A DNA stretch of 64,000 bases from contig DATAAZ010000073.1 in assembly GCA_036259875.1 (NCBI GenBank), positions 51,531 to 115,530 on the forward strand, given 5' to 3'. The first letter of the stretch is position 1, and each line of letters starts with the position of its first letter. Below, piece by piece: positions 1 through 9,537 of the stretch. Below the pieces are notes generated by a model that worked only from the letters and a program-made list of their open reading frames with translations, made no database searches and was not told where the DNA came from. The position numbers and the translations under genes are program-made. This DNA comes from DATAAZ01 sp036259875. Lineage in GTDB: Bacteria; Actinomycetota; Thermoleophilia; Gaiellales; Gaiellaceae.

Positions 1-843
1 GAGCGGACCCGGGCATTCGCGTCGCAGGGGGCCCCGCTGCTGCGCCGGCTGAACACCGCGGTCTTCCGAGTCCTCGCGCTCGCCGCGGAGCGGTGGTCAT
101 ACCGGCTCGGACGTGTGCACGTCCTCGCAGCTGTGTCTCGTGGTGTCGAGAGGGAGCTCGAGCGCCACTACGCCGGGGTTCCGGTCGCCCTGACGCCGAA
201 CGGCGTCGACCCGAACCGCTTCCGGCCTGACGCAACGACACGGCGTTCCCTCCGATCCGACGAAGGAGTACGAGACGGCACCGCCGTGGCGCTCTTCGTG
301 GGCGGCGACTGGGACCGGAAAGGGCTCGCAATCATCGTCACGGCGCTTGCCGCCGCACGACATGCAGCGCGTGTTGACCTCGCCCTCTGGGTCGTCGGAA
401 GCGGCGACGAGCGACGGTTCCGCCGCCTTGCGGCGGTCGAGGGTGTTCCGAACGCGGTCCGGTTCTTCGGTCCGCGGCGCGACGTCGAGCGGTTCTATCG
501 AGCTGCGGACGTCTTCGTGCTCGCAAGCGAGTACGAGACGTTCTCGCTCGCTGCGCACGAGGCGGCGGCAGCGGGCGTCCCGATCGTCGCGACGCGCGTC
601 AGCGGCGTCGAGGACCTGATCGGCAACGACGAGGCGGGAATCCTCGTCGAGCGGACGACGAGGTCGTTCGCCGATGCGCTCGCTCGGCTCGCCTGCGATC
701 CAGCGCTTCGGCGGCGCCTCGGAGACGAGGGAGCGCGTAGGGCGCGCGACCGCACCTGGCGTCAGTCGACGCAGAGCGTCCTCGACGTCTACCGGAACGT
801 CCGAGCGCGGGCCAGCGCGAACCGCGACGTGGTGCCAGGATGA
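1..843 (+). CDS. Glycosyltransferase family 4, 5'-truncated by window edge
   Basis: The frame is open from base 1, so the N-terminal acceptor domain begins outside the window. An internal GTG at 115 is available but the codons before it read as normal protein. The visible part is the GT-B nucleotide-sugar-binding half: an AVSRGVEREL segment, TPNGVDPNRFRP, FVGGDWDRKGL, and an E-x7-E signature (ETFSLAAHE). It should transfer a sugar from a nucleotide-activated donor onto a lipid-linked or growing glycan at the cytoplasmic face. It is the first visible gene of the left polysaccharide operon and its TGA overlaps the next ATG. The exact sugar cannot be read from sequence. Confidence 0.9.
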   Translation, partial: ERTRAFASQGAPLLRRLNTAVFRVLALAAERWSYRLGRVHVLAAVSRGVERELERHYAGVPVALTPNGVDPNRFRPDATTRRSLRSDEGVRDGTAVALFVGGDWDRKGLAIIVTALAAARHAARVDLALWVVGSGDERRFRRLAAVEGVPNAVRFFGPRRDVERFYRAADVFVLASEYETFSLAAHEAAAAGVPIVATRVSGVEDLIGNDEAGILVERTTRSFADALARLACDPALRRRLGDEGARRARDRTWRQSTQSVLDVYRNVRARASANRDVVPG

Positions 844-2303
844 GCGCCGTCTTCGCCGAAACGCGGCAGGTCGCGTCGAACGGGCTTCTCGCGGCGATCC
901 TCGCCTCCGCCGCGGGCGCAGCCTCGATCGGATGGATCGTGTCCGAGCCGTGGGGCCTTCGGCTCGCACTCGCCATCGCCGTCGGCTCCTTCCTCCTCGG
1001 CCTCGGCCTGCTCGGCTGGCGCGGCCTGATCCCGCTCCTGGTCGTCTGGCTCGCCGCGCTCGGGCTCGTCCGTCGTCTCGTGTCCGAGATCGCCGTCGCC
1101 GCCCACGTCGACTTCCTCCTCCTCATCGCGCCGCTGGGCCTCCTCGCGCTCCTGATCGCCGCGCGAGCGCGAGGCGCGTTCGTCGGCCGAACCGCGCTTT
1201 CGACCGCGGTCGCCGTGACGAGCGGCCTCATCGTCGTCGGAGCGTTGAACCCGATGCAAGGGAGCCTGATGGCCGGTCTCGCCGGGCTCCTCTTCGTGCT
1301 CGTTCCGCCGCTTTGGTTCTGGGTCGGGCGCGGGCTGTGCGACGACCGAACGCTCGCCGGTGTGTTCAAGCTCGTGGCCGCTCTCGGAGTGCCCGCCGCC
1401 GTCTACGGCCTCAGCCAGACGTTCGTCGGGTTTCCCCCCTGGGACGACCGATGGATCCGGGACTTCGGCTATGCGGCGCTCGACGTCCACGGACACACGC
1501 GCGCGTTCGCGAGCTTCTCGGCCGCCGCCGAGTACGCGACGTTCCTGGGAGCCGCGATCGTCGCCTGGCTCGGCTTCGGGCTGCGGCTCGGCTGGATCCC
1601 GCTGACATCCTCGGCGCTTGCGGTGCTCGCGGCGGCCGTGTTCTACGAGTCGAGCCGCGGCACGGTCTTCACCGTTCTCCTCGCGCTCGGCCTGATGGTG
1701 GCCGCCCGCCATCGTTTTCCGCTCCCCGCTGCGGCGGCCGCCGCGGCGCTCGCGATGTTGCTCGTCCCGTTCGTCGCATCGCGGGTGAGCCCCGAGACGT
1801 ACGCGTCGGGTTCAGCGTCCGGCTTGGTCTCCCATCAGCTCGCCGGCCTCGCGAACCCGCTCGACCCCCAGTCGTCGACGCTCCTCACCCACCTCGGGCT
1901 CGTCGCGATCGGGCTCGACCACGCCCTCTCTCATCCGCTCGGCGTCGGAGTGGGCGCAGTCAACATCGCGGCGGACAAGTTCGGCGCCGTCCAGCGCGGA
2001 ACGGAGACCGACCCGTCGAACGTCGCGACGGCCCTTGGCGTCCCGGGGCTGGCGGCCTACGTCGTCCTCTTCCTCCTCGCGTTCCGGATCGCATACCGCG
2101 TTGCCGCCCACCGACGCGACCCCGTCGCACTCGTAGCGCTCGGCGTGCTCGCCGTGACGATCTTCCAGTGGCTGAACGGGGGGCAGTACGCGGTCGCGCC
2201 GCTCCCGTGGCTCGCGCTCGGCTGGTTCGATCGGCAGCGCCTCGACGTCGCCCGACCGCCGGACGAGACACCGAACGGAGGTGAAGCGGATGTCGGGCGA
2301 TGA
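840..2303 (+). CDS. O-antigen ligase/polymerase-like multi-spanning membrane protein
   Basis: This 487-residue, very hydrophobic protein has about a dozen predicted transmembrane segments. A soluble loop in the middle carries ALDVHGHTRAF and SRGT motifs, the usual layout of the O-antigen ligase/Wzy family (WaaL-like). Such proteins join or polymerise lipid-linked oligosaccharides on the outer face of the membrane. The ATG at 840 overlaps the previous stop (ATGA), implying translational coupling. It lacks the C-terminal TPR region found in the two other ligase-like proteins here (10471 and 50301). Polymerase versus ligase cannot be decided from sequence. Confidence 0.8.
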   Translation: MSAVFAETRQVASNGLLAAILASAAGAASIGWIVSEPWGLRLALAIAVGSFLLGLGLLGWRGLIPLLVVWLAALGLVRRLVSEIAVAAHVDFLLLIAPLGLLALLIAARARGAFVGRTALSTAVAVTSGLIVVGALNPMQGSLMAGLAGLLFVLVPPLWFWVGRGLCDDRTLAGVFKLVAALGVPAAVYGLSQTFVGFPPWDDRWIRDFGYAALDVHGHTRAFASFSAAAEYATFLGAAIVAWLGFGLRLGWIPLTSSALAVLAAAVFYESSRGTVFTVLLALGLMVAARHRFPLPAAAAAAALAMLLVPFVASRVSPETYASGSASGLVSHQLAGLANPLDPQSSTLLTHLGLVAIGLDHALSHPLGVGVGAVNIAADKFGAVQRGTETDPSNVATALGVPGLAAYVVLFLLAFRIAYRVAAHRRDPVALVALGVLAVTIFQWLNGGQYAVAPLPWLALGWFDRQRLDVARPPDETPNGGEADVGR

Positions 2304-4617
2304 CGTCCGGCCGCTGTTGCTCGGCCTCACCTGGTTCCCCGACCGAACCGGCGGCCTCAACCGGTACCTTCGGGAGCTCTTCCTCGCCCTCGAGGCGGAC
2401 GGAGCGAGGCCACGTGCGGTCGTGCTCGGACCTGCCGACCCGCCGACCCGCGTGGCGGCCGTCGCAAGCGACAAAGCGCCGCTCCCGGCGCGGCTCGTCC
2501 GCTACGCGCAGGCGGCCGCGACCGCCGGCCGACAGGCCGACGTGGTTGATGCGCACTTCGCGCTCCACGCATTCCTACCCGTCGTCCTTGGGCCGCTGCG
2601 ACGCCGGCCCCTCGTCGTTCACTTCCAGGGGCCCTGGGCGTCGGAGAGCAGGATCTCGGGCGACCGCACTCTCGAAGTGACGGCGAAGTGGCTCATCGAA
2701 CGCTCCGTCTACCGACGCGCGCGCCATGCGATCGTCCTCTCGAGCGCGTTCAAGCGCCTGCTCGTCGAGCGATACGGCGTCCTCCCTTGGGCGGTGTCCG
2801 TCGTCCCACCGGGAGTCGACCTGGACCGCTTCCGGCCCGCCGAGTCCGTTTCCGCAGCGCGCGCCGGACTCGGGCTGTCCGCCGATGCCTGGGTTGCGTT
2901 CTCGCCGCGCCGCCTCGTGCCCCGAACGGGAATCGACGTGCTCCTGGACGCGTGGCCGCGACTCCTCGAAACGGGAGACGGGCGTCCGTCGACGCTTCTC
3001 GTCGCGGGCGACGGTCCGTCCCGCCGCGAACTGGAGGCGCGAGCTGCTCGCCTCGGTGTCTCGGCGACCGTGCGCTTCCTCGGCGAGGTGAGCGAGGAGG
3101 TGCTTCGGACCTGCTACCAGGCCGCCGACGTCTGCGTCGTCCCCTCGCTCGCGCTCGAAGGCTTCGGTCTCGTCGTGCTCGAGGCCCTCGCGTGCGGCGT
3201 CCCCGTCGTCGCGAGCGATGCCGGCGGCCTTCCCGCGGCGCTCGGCGCGCTCGACCCGGGCCTGATCGTGCCGGCCGGCAACGCCCGAGCCCTGTCCCGC
3301 CGCCTCGAAGACGCACGGACCGGCACGCGGCCGGTTCCGGACAGGGGCCGATGTCGCGCCTATGCAGAGCGCTTCTCGTGGAAGGAGGTGGCCTCGCGCC
3401 ACCGAGCCCTCTACGCGAGCGCACGTTGGCCCGAGAATACGAGAGACCTCCGGGTCGTCTACGTCGACCACTGCGCGCAGCTTTCGGGCGCGGAAATCGC
3501 CCTTCTCAGACTGCTGCCCGCGCTCTCGGGGATCGAGGCGCACGTAATCCTCGCGGAAGACGGGCCGCTCGTCTCGCGCCTCCTGTCCGCGGGCGTGTCC
3601 GTCGAGGTTTTGCCGATGCGCGAGGGGGCGCGCCGGCTTCCGCGCGAGCGCGTTCGCCCCGGACCGGTCCAGCTCGCCCGCGCCGCCGAGGTGACGGCGT
3701 ACGCATTTCGCCTGGCGCGCCGCCTCCGTCGCCTTCGGCCCGACCTCGTCCACACGAACTCGCTGAAGGCGGCGGTCTACGGGAGCCTCGCGGCGAAGGC
3801 GGCCCGCGTCCCGATCGTGTGGCACGCCAGAGACCGGATCTCGCCCGACTACCTCCCGTCGCCCGCGGTGACGCTCGTCCGCGCCGTCGGCCGCATCGCG
3901 CCGGACGCGGTCGTCGCAGTCTCCGACGCCGCCCTCGCGACCCTTCGGGACGGGCGCCCCGAAGGCGCCCTCCCTCCTTCCTTCGTCGTGCGTGACCCGA
4001 TTCCCCGCGCGCCCCAGGTTCGGCGCGACAGGGAGTCCGAGTCGCGCCTCGGGATGGTCGGGCGAATCGCCCCCTGGAAGGGACAGCACGTCTTCCTCGA
4101 GGGGTTCGCGCGCGCGTTCGGGGACGGGAACGAGCGTGCGGTGATCATCGGGGCCCCGCTCTTCGGCGAGGAAGAGGACGAGTACGAGCGGAGCCTCAGG
4201 GAGCTGGCCGCCCGACTGGGAGTTGCGGACCGGGTCGAGTTCGCCGGCTTCCGCGAGGACGTGTGGCACGAGCTCGAGCGGCTCGATGTGTTAGTCCACG
4301 CCTCGGTCATTCCGGAGCCGGGGGGGCAGGTGGTCGCCGAGGGGATGGCGGCTGGCCTGCCCGTGGTCGCCGCGGCGGGAGGAGGACCAGCGGAGGTCAT
4401 CGCCGACGAGGTGACCGGGCTGCTCTTCCCTCCCGGGGACAGCGAGGCGCTCGCCGACGACCTCGCCAGGCTGGTCTCTGACCCGGGACTCAGGAGACGG
4501 CTGAGCGAGGCAGCGCGAGAGCGGGCGCGCGACTTTGCGCCGGAGGCGATCGCCGGCCAAGTGATGCAGGTCTACCGCGCCGTCCTCGCCGCGCGCGCGA
4601 CGAGGAAGCCGGGATGA
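2290..4617 (+). CDS. Tandem two-domain GT4 glycosyltransferase (fusion)
   Basis: This is a 775-residue protein with two complete GT-B/GT4 units in one chain. The first covers roughly residues 5-375, with the E-x7-E signature EGFGLVVLE. The second runs from about residue 385 to the end, with its own N-terminal start (VVYVDHCAQLSGAE) and a second signature (EPGGQVVAE). The start is set by a clear Shine-Dalgarno (GGAGGTG, 2277-2283) six bases before ATG 2290; a GTG at 2281 is in frame but lies inside that SD. A normal GT4 is 350-420 residues, so this is a fusion that probably adds two sugars in succession. It overlaps the next gene by ATGA. Confidence 0.88.
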   Translation: MSGDDVRPLLLGLTWFPDRTGGLNRYLRELFLALEADGARPRAVVLGPADPPTRVAAVASDKAPLPARLVRYAQAAATAGRQADVVDAHFALHAFLPVVLGPLRRRPLVVHFQGPWASESRISGDRTLEVTAKWLIERSVYRRARHAIVLSSAFKRLLVERYGVLPWAVSVVPPGVDLDRFRPAESVSAARAGLGLSADAWVAFSPRRLVPRTGIDVLLDAWPRLLETGDGRPSTLLVAGDGPSRRELEARAARLGVSATVRFLGEVSEEVLRTCYQAADVCVVPSLALEGFGLVVLEALACGVPVVASDAGGLPAALGALDPGLIVPAGNARALSRRLEDARTGTRPVPDRGRCRAYAERFSWKEVASRHRALYASARWPENTRDLRVVYVDHCAQLSGAEIALLRLLPALSGIEAHVILAEDGPLVSRLLSAGVSVEVLPMREGARRLPRERVRPGPVQLARAAEVTAYAFRLARRLRRLRPDLVHTNSLKAAVYGSLAAKAARVPIVWHARDRISPDYLPSPAVTLVRAVGRIAPDAVVAVSDAALATLRDGRPEGALPPSFVVRDPIPRAPQVRRDRESESRLGMVGRIAPWKGQHVFLEGFARAFGDGNERAVIIGAPLFGEEEDEYERSLRELAARLGVADRVEFAGFREDVWHELERLDVLVHASVIPEPGGQVVAEGMAAGLPVVAAAGGGPAEVIADEVTGLLFPPGDSEALADDLARLVSDPGLRRRLSEAARERARDFAPEAIAGQVMQVYRAVLAARATRKPG

Positions 4618-5696
4618 ACGCCGCGCTCGTCCACGACTACGTGACCCAGCGCGGCGGCGCCGAGCGCGTGGTGCTCTCGATGCTTCGAGCGTTCCCCGGC
4701 GCGCCGCTCTACACGTCCCTCTACGAGCCGCGAACGACGTTCGCTGAGTTCCGTTCGGTGGACGTGCGCCCACTCCGCGTCAACCGGATTCGTCCGCTCC
4801 GTCGCCGGCACCGCCTCGCGCTGCCGCTGCTCGCGTCCGCGTTCTCCGGTCTCCATGTCCGCGCAGACGTCGTCGTCTGCAGCTCGAGCGGCTGGGCGCA
4901 CGGGGCGCAGGTGAGCGGCCGGAAAGTCGTCTACTGCTACACGCCGGCGCGCTGGCTCTACGAGCAGGCGGACGTCTACCTCGGCGAGCGACGCCGCGCC
5001 GCACGAGTCGCCCTCGCGGCCGTCAGAGGGCGTCTCCGCCGGTGGGACCAGACGGCGGCGGCCAGCGCGGCCCGCTACCTCACGAGCTCGAGGACGGTAC
5101 GCGACCGGATCCACGCGGTCTACGGGATCGACGCCGAGGTCCTCCCTCCTCCGCCGACGCTCGACGTCGCGGGCGCGGCACGGGAAGTGGACGGCCTCTC
5201 GCCCGGGTTCATCCTCTGCGTCTCGCGCCTCCTGCCCTACAAGAACGTCGCCGCGGTCGTGGATGCGTTCCGACGCCTCGCCGGCGAGCAGCTCGTCGTG
5301 GTCGGAACCGGCCCCGAGGCGGCGTCCCTCCGCGCCCGTGCAGGCGCGAACGTGCGCTTCCTCGGCGCCGTCTCGGACGACTCGCTCCGCTGGCTGTACC
5401 GAAAGTGCCAGGGCGTCGTCGCCGCCTCATTCGAGGACTACGGACTCATTCCGCTCGAGGCGGCCACGTTCGGGAAGCCCTCCGCGGTCTTGCGGTGGGG
5501 CGGGTTCCTCGACACCGTCGTCGAGGGGACGACCGGGGTCTTTTTCGATCGACCCGACGAGGGGGACATCGTCGCCGCGCTGCGCGAGCTAACGAGCGCG
5601 CGCTGGCGCGAAGACGACCTCGTCGCCCATGCTGCGCACTACTCCGAGGACAAGTTCATCGCCGGACTTCGCCGTGCAGTTTCGGAGGTTGGGTGA
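4614..5696 (+). CDS. Glycosyltransferase family 4 (mannosyltransferase-like)
   Basis: The protein has 360 residues and GT-B architecture. The N-terminus (ALVHDYVTQRGGAERV) is characteristic of the WbaZ/PimB-like GT4 branch. The donor domain has LLPYKNVAAVVDAF, VVVGTGPE and the E-x7-E motif EDYGLIPLE. It is a predicted cytoplasmic or membrane-associated transferase acting on a lipid-linked glycan. ATG 4614 overlaps the previous stop, so it is co-translated within the operon. Mannose as the sugar is suggested only by subfamily resemblance. Confidence 0.87.
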   Translation: MNAALVHDYVTQRGGAERVVLSMLRAFPGAPLYTSLYEPRTTFAEFRSVDVRPLRVNRIRPLRRRHRLALPLLASAFSGLHVRADVVVCSSSGWAHGAQVSGRKVVYCYTPARWLYEQADVYLGERRRAARVALAAVRGRLRRWDQTAAASAARYLTSSRTVRDRIHAVYGIDAEVLPPPPTLDVAGAAREVDGLSPGFILCVSRLLPYKNVAAVVDAFRRLAGEQLVVVGTGPEAASLRARAGANVRFLGAVSDDSLRWLYRKCQGVVAASFEDYGLIPLEAATFGKPSAVLRWGGFLDTVVEGTTGVFFDRPDEGDIVAALRELTSARWREDDLVAHAAHYSEDKFIAGLRRAVSEVG

Positions 5697-5697
5697 C

Positions 5698-6606
5698 GTG
5701 GCGGTCCGGGTCGGACGACGCGCGAAGCCCGGAGGCGGCGAGCTTTCCTCCTCGCCGGAGTCCGCCCGCGCGGCGCGCGCCGCGCACGCACCGTGGCGCG
5801 AGAACCGGCCGACCGACGGATGGCTTCCGCGCGTGGATTTCCGCGACCTTTGGGAACACCGCGAGGTCGCGGCGTTCTTGGCTCTCCGTGACGTGAGGCT
5901 CCGCTACCGGCAAACGGCGTTCGGCGTTGCCTGGGCGATCATCCGGCCGCTCGCAGCGGCTGCCATCTTCACGATCGTCTTCGGTCGGCTGGTGGACGTC
6001 CCAAGCGACGGGCTCCCGTACGTCGTCTTCGCCTACGCGGGGCTCACGATCTGGACGTACGTCTCGTCGGCAGTCGAGGCTGCCGCGAACAGCCTTATCG
6101 AGGATCGCGCGCTCGTGACGAAGGTTGCGTTCCCGCGCGTGCTCGCCCCCGTCGCGTCCACACTCCCCGGGCTCCTCGACCTCGCGATCTCGCTCGTCAT
6201 CCTCGGCGTGTTCATGACCGTCACCGGGGTCGCTCCGTCGGCGGCGCTCGTCGTCGTGCCCGTCTCCGTCGCGGGAGCCGTCGCCGTCTCGATCGGAGCC
6301 GGCCTGCTCCTCTCCGCGCTGAACGTGAAGTACCGCGACGTGCGCTACGCGCTCGGATTCGCGCTGCAGACGTGGCTCTTCGCAAGCCCGGTCGTCTACC
6401 CGAGCTCGCTCTTCGACGGCGCCTGGCGCTACGTCTTCGCGGCGAATCCGCTGGTCGGCGTGATCGACGGCTTCCGCTGGTCGGTCGCCGGAGCGCCGCC
6501 GCCCGGCGCCTACGTCCTCGTGTCGCTCGCAACGGGCACGCTCGTGCTCGCCGCCGGCGTCCTCGTCTTCTCGCGGATGGAGCGGCGTTTCGCCGACGTC
6601 GTCTGA
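5698..6606 (+). CDS. ABC-2 type polysaccharide export permease (Wzm-like)
   Basis: The GTG at 5698 sits one base after the upstream stop, with GGAGG nine bases before it, giving 302 residues. The hydrophilic N-terminus is followed by the family hallmark around LRDVRLRYRQTAFGVAWAII and then about six transmembrane helices of the ABC-2 permease fold. The protein ends MERRFADVV, typical of Wzm/TagG permeases. With the adjacent ATPase it should flip or export an undecaprenyl-linked polysaccharide across the cytoplasmic membrane. The longer frame starting at 5629 would overlap the upstream gene by 68 bases and is less likely. Confidence 0.9.
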   Translation: MAVRVGRRAKPGGGELSSSPESARAARAAHAPWRENRPTDGWLPRVDFRDLWEHREVAAFLALRDVRLRYRQTAFGVAWAIIRPLAAAAIFTIVFGRLVDVPSDGLPYVVFAYAGLTIWTYVSSAVEAAANSLIEDRALVTKVAFPRVLAPVASTLPGLLDLAISLVILGVFMTVTGVAPSAALVVVPVSVAGAVAVSIGAGLLLSALNVKYRDVRYALGFALQTWLFASPVVYPSSLFDGAWRYVFAANPLVGVIDGFRWSVAGAPPPGAYVLVSLATGTLVLAAGVLVFSRMERRFADVV

Positions 6607-7841
6607 TGCGAACCGCAATCGAGATCGAGGGCCTCGGGAAGCGCTACCGCCTCGGAACGCGCTCCGAGCGCTACGACACGCTCCGCGAGGCGGTGGCGCG
6701 GCGAATTCGCCGGCGCGGGCGTCAGGAAGACGCTGCCGAGCTTTGGGCGCTTCGTGGCGTCGACCTCGCAATCGACGAGGGCGACGTCGTCGGCATCGTG
6801 GGGCGAAACGGCGCCGGGAAAACGACGCTCCTGAAGCTCGTCGCGGGGATCGCCGAGCCGACGACGGGAATGGTCAGGACGCGCGGACGCATCGCGGCCC
6901 TGCTCGATCTCGGGACCGCTTTCCACCCGGAGCTCACGGGCCGCGAGAACGTGTACCTGAACGGCGCCGTGCTCGGCATGTCGCGCCGAGAGATCGCACG
7001 CCGCTTCGACGACATCGTCGCGTTCGCGGACGTCGAGCGATTCCTCTCAACCCCCCTCAAGCGCTACTCGACCGGAATGCAGCTTCGCCTCGCCTTCGCC
7101 GTTGCCGCCCACCTCGACGCCGACATCGTCGTCGTCGACGAGCTCCTCGCTGTCGGAGACGCCGAGTTCCAGCGGCGCTGCCTGGGGAAGATGTCCGAGT
7201 TCGGGCGCGACGGCCGCACGGTCGTCTTCGTCAGCCACGACATGGCATCGATCTCGCAGCTCTGCCGCCGCGGGATCTGGCTCGACCGGGGCGTCGTTCG
7301 AGCTGACGGGCCGGTCGGAGACGTCCTCGACCTGTACCTCGGCTCTCGGCGCGAGCGGTTCGCGCGCGTCGAGGTTCCCCCCGAGCCAGACCAGGCGGTC
7401 CAGCTCCTCTCCGTCGCGCTGACCGACGCTGCCGGCCGCGAGATCGAGCTCCCGCGCCGCGACGAGCCCTTGGTCGTTCGGCTCCGCTTCCGGGCCCGGG
7501 AGCGGATCCCGGCGCTCGACGTTGCCCTCTACCTCCTGAATCGGCAGGGAGTGCGCGTGATCGACGACGCATGGCTCGACGGGGGCGCGGTCGACGATCC
7601 GGTCGTCGACGCCGGTGACTATGAGGCGCATGTCCGGATACCGCCCGTGCTCGCTCCGGGCGAGTACACGGCCGGCGTATGGATCGGGACCAACCACGAG
7701 GACTTCCTTGACCGCGAGGTCCTCTCGTTCGAGGTTGCGCCGCGCCCTGATGATCGCCTGCCATCGGTCAGCCGGCGCCGGGTCGTCCAGCCGGATGTCT
7801 GCTGGACGCTTCGCAGCGTTTCCCGAAGGAGCGAGACGTGA
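6606..7841 (+). CDS. Polysaccharide ABC transporter ATP-binding protein with C-terminal glycan-binding domain (Wzt-like)
   Basis: 411 residues. The ATPase domain has Walker A GRNGAGKTT (residues 66-74), a signature-like YSTGMQLRL, and Walker B followed by DELLAVGD. After about residue 250 there is a beta-rich extension (PEPDQAVQLLSVALTD onward) matching the Wzt C-terminal domain. In characterised O-antigen systems that domain recognises the modified end of the finished polymer. Its presence suggests export is coupled to a terminal chain modification, possibly by the methyltransferase at 8737. The start overlaps the permease stop as TGATG. Confidence 0.92.
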   Translation: MRTAIEIEGLGKRYRLGTRSERYDTLREAVARRIRRRGRQEDAAELWALRGVDLAIDEGDVVGIVGRNGAGKTTLLKLVAGIAEPTTGMVRTRGRIAALLDLGTAFHPELTGRENVYLNGAVLGMSRREIARRFDDIVAFADVERFLSTPLKRYSTGMQLRLAFAVAAHLDADIVVVDELLAVGDAEFQRRCLGKMSEFGRDGRTVVFVSHDMASISQLCRRGIWLDRGVVRADGPVGDVLDLYLGSRRERFARVEVPPEPDQAVQLLSVALTDAAGREIELPRRDEPLVVRLRFRARERIPALDVALYLLNRQGVRVIDDAWLDGGAVDDPVVDAGDYEAHVRIPPVLAPGEYTAGVWIGTNHEDFLDREVLSFEVAPRPDDRLPSVSRRRVVQPDVCWTLRSVSRRSET

Positions 7842-8740
7842 CGCCGACCGTCCCCGCCTCCGTCGTCGTTCCTACGATCGGCCGCCCAGGCTTGCTCCAA
7901 GCACTCCTCGAGTCGCTCGTCCGCTGCCAGCCGCTTCCGGCGGAGATCGTCGTCGTCGACCAGAGCGGAGACGACGCGACGGCTCGAGTGGTCAAGCGCT
8001 TTGCGGACGCCGGGGCGCGGCTCGTCGCATGCGCACCGCGCGGGCCGGCGCGGGCGATGAACGTCGGTCTCACTGCGGCGCAGCACGAGGCCATCCTCTT
8101 TATCGACGACGACTGCACGGTCGCCCGCGACTGGGCCGCTCGTGCGGCCGACCACGTCGAGCGGGACCCGGAAGCAATCGCCACGGGACGCGTCCTCCCC
8201 GCCGGCGATCCGCGTGCGGTGCCCTCGGTGAAAGACGACGACGCTCCACACGACTACACGGGTGAGGTCAGCTTTTCGGTCCTATACTCGGGGAACATGG
8301 CCGTCGGGCGCTCGGCGGCGCTCGGGCTCGGCGGGTTCGACGAGCGCCTGCTGACCGCCTACGACAACGACTTCTGCTACCGCTGGCTCCGCGCGGGCCG
8401 CGCGCTCCGCTACGACCCCGCGATGGTCGTCTGGCACTGCGACTGGCGGACCCCGGACGAGCTCGTCGAGCTCTACGTCGCGTACGCCCGCGGCCAGGGC
8501 GCCTTCTACGCCAAGCATCTGCGAGGCGGCGACTTCGGCCTTCTTCGCTACGTCGGCCGCGACCTCTACGCCGGCGTCCGCTCACTCGCGACGGTCGCGC
8601 TTCGGGGAACGCCGCGTTGGGCGGACCCCCGGCGCGGAATTCTCCGGGGCCTGCCCACCGGCCTACTCGAGGGCTGGAGGACGCCCGCGCCCGACGGCGA
8701 TCGATCGAATGGACGCGCCGACCTCGCCCTGCCGCGATGA
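7838..8740 (+). CDS. Glycosyltransferase family 2
   Basis: 300 residues with a GT-A fold: N-terminal VVVPTIGRPGLLQALLESL, a donor-site region EIVVVDQSGDD and a metal-binding FIDDDCTVA. The GTG at 7838 has AAGGAG eight bases upstream and overlaps the Wzt stop as GTGA. The C-terminal part lacks obvious transmembrane helices, so it is probably a peripheral membrane enzyme using a nucleotide sugar. Rhamnosyltransferase-like members share this layout, but the donor is not determinable. Confidence 0.88.
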   Translation: MTPTVPASVVVPTIGRPGLLQALLESLVRCQPLPAEIVVVDQSGDDATARVVKRFADAGARLVACAPRGPARAMNVGLTAAQHEAILFIDDDCTVARDWAARAADHVERDPEAIATGRVLPAGDPRAVPSVKDDDAPHDYTGEVSFSVLYSGNMAVGRSAALGLGGFDERLLTAYDNDFCYRWLRAGRALRYDPAMVVWHCDWRTPDELVELYVAYARGQGAFYAKHLRGGDFGLLRYVGRDLYAGVRSLATVALRGTPRWADPRRGILRGLPTGLLEGWRTPAPDGDRSNGRADLALPR

Positions 8741-9537
8741 CGAAGCGAGCCGCCATCGCGTCGATCGCGCGCCCCAGCCCAACGGGCACGTCCGCGTCCG
8801 CACCTCTCCAGCCCTCGCTCGTGGCCGAGATCCGCCGGTCGCGGCGCCATCCCCGGCCGACGCAGTTCGACTACCTTCACCTTCGCCAGCTGCTCGAGGA
8901 CCTCGCGTCCGCGCTCGAGAACGTACGGGGACCGGTCCGCGACGTCCTTGACGTGTACTGCGGAACGAGGCCGTACGAGGATCTCCTTCCGGCCGGCGCT
9001 CGCTGCGTCGGGCTCGATATCGACGACCGCTACGGCACCGCCGACGTCGTCACAAACGAGTTCCTGCCGTTTCCCGATGCGTCCTTCGACCTCGTTCTCT
9101 CGACCGAGGCCTTCCACTACGTATCCGATCCTGCCGCGGGCGTCGCGGAGATCCACCGCATCCTGCGGCCGGGTGGGACGGCGCTCATCACCGTCCCGTT
9201 CGTCTGGGAGTACGACCGAACGACTCTCGAGCATCGCTTCACCGGCCCGTCGCTCGCTTCGCTCTTCCGCGAGTGGGACGACGTGGAAGTGGTCGAGAAC
9301 GGGGGGCGGGCCGTCTCGTGGACGACGCTCACCGCGAGCATGCTCAGGCTCGCGGAGTCGCACCTCCCGCGGCGGCTGCGCCTTGACGTCCTCGTACGCC
9401 CGCTCTTCCCCGCCTCGTACCTCCTCGTGAACGGGATCGGAGTCCTGCTCGACCGCCTCGAACGGCGGCATCCGAGGAACCGGTTCGCGCTCCCGATGAA
9501 CCTCCTCCTTACCGCGCGCCGCCCCGCCGATGCGTAG
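8737..9537 (+). CDS. SAM-dependent class I methyltransferase
   Basis: Starting at ATG 8737 (overlapping the preceding TGA) gives 266 residues. The Rossmann-fold SAM site is seen as VLDVYCGTRPYEDLL, VGLDIDDRYGTADV and the post-motif block FPDASFDLVLSTEAFHYV, followed by EIHRILRPGGTALITVPF. The second glycine of motif I is replaced (DVYCGTRPY rather than DxGxGxG), as is common in the Methyltransf_11 group. Position inside a Wzm/Wzt operon suggests it methylates a sugar of the surface glycan, perhaps as a chain-end cap. That role is inferred. Confidence 0.85.
   Translation: MTKRAAIASIARPSPTGTSASAPLQPSLVAEIRRSRRHPRPTQFDYLHLRQLLEDLASALENVRGPVRDVLDVYCGTRPYEDLLPAGARCVGLDIDDRYGTADVVTNEFLPFPDASFDLVLSTEAFHYVSDPAAGVAEIHRILRPGGTALITVPFVWEYDRTTLEHRFTGPSLASLFREWDDVEVVENGGRAVSWTTLTASMLRLAESHLPRRLRLDVLVRPLFPASYLLVNGIGVLLDRLERRHPRNRFALPMNLLLTARRPADA

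Noticed and set aside
97..969. Long minus-strand ORFs opposite the polysaccharide operon
   Set aside because: Arg/Asp-rich composition with no domain; high GC leaves antisense frames open throughout the window.
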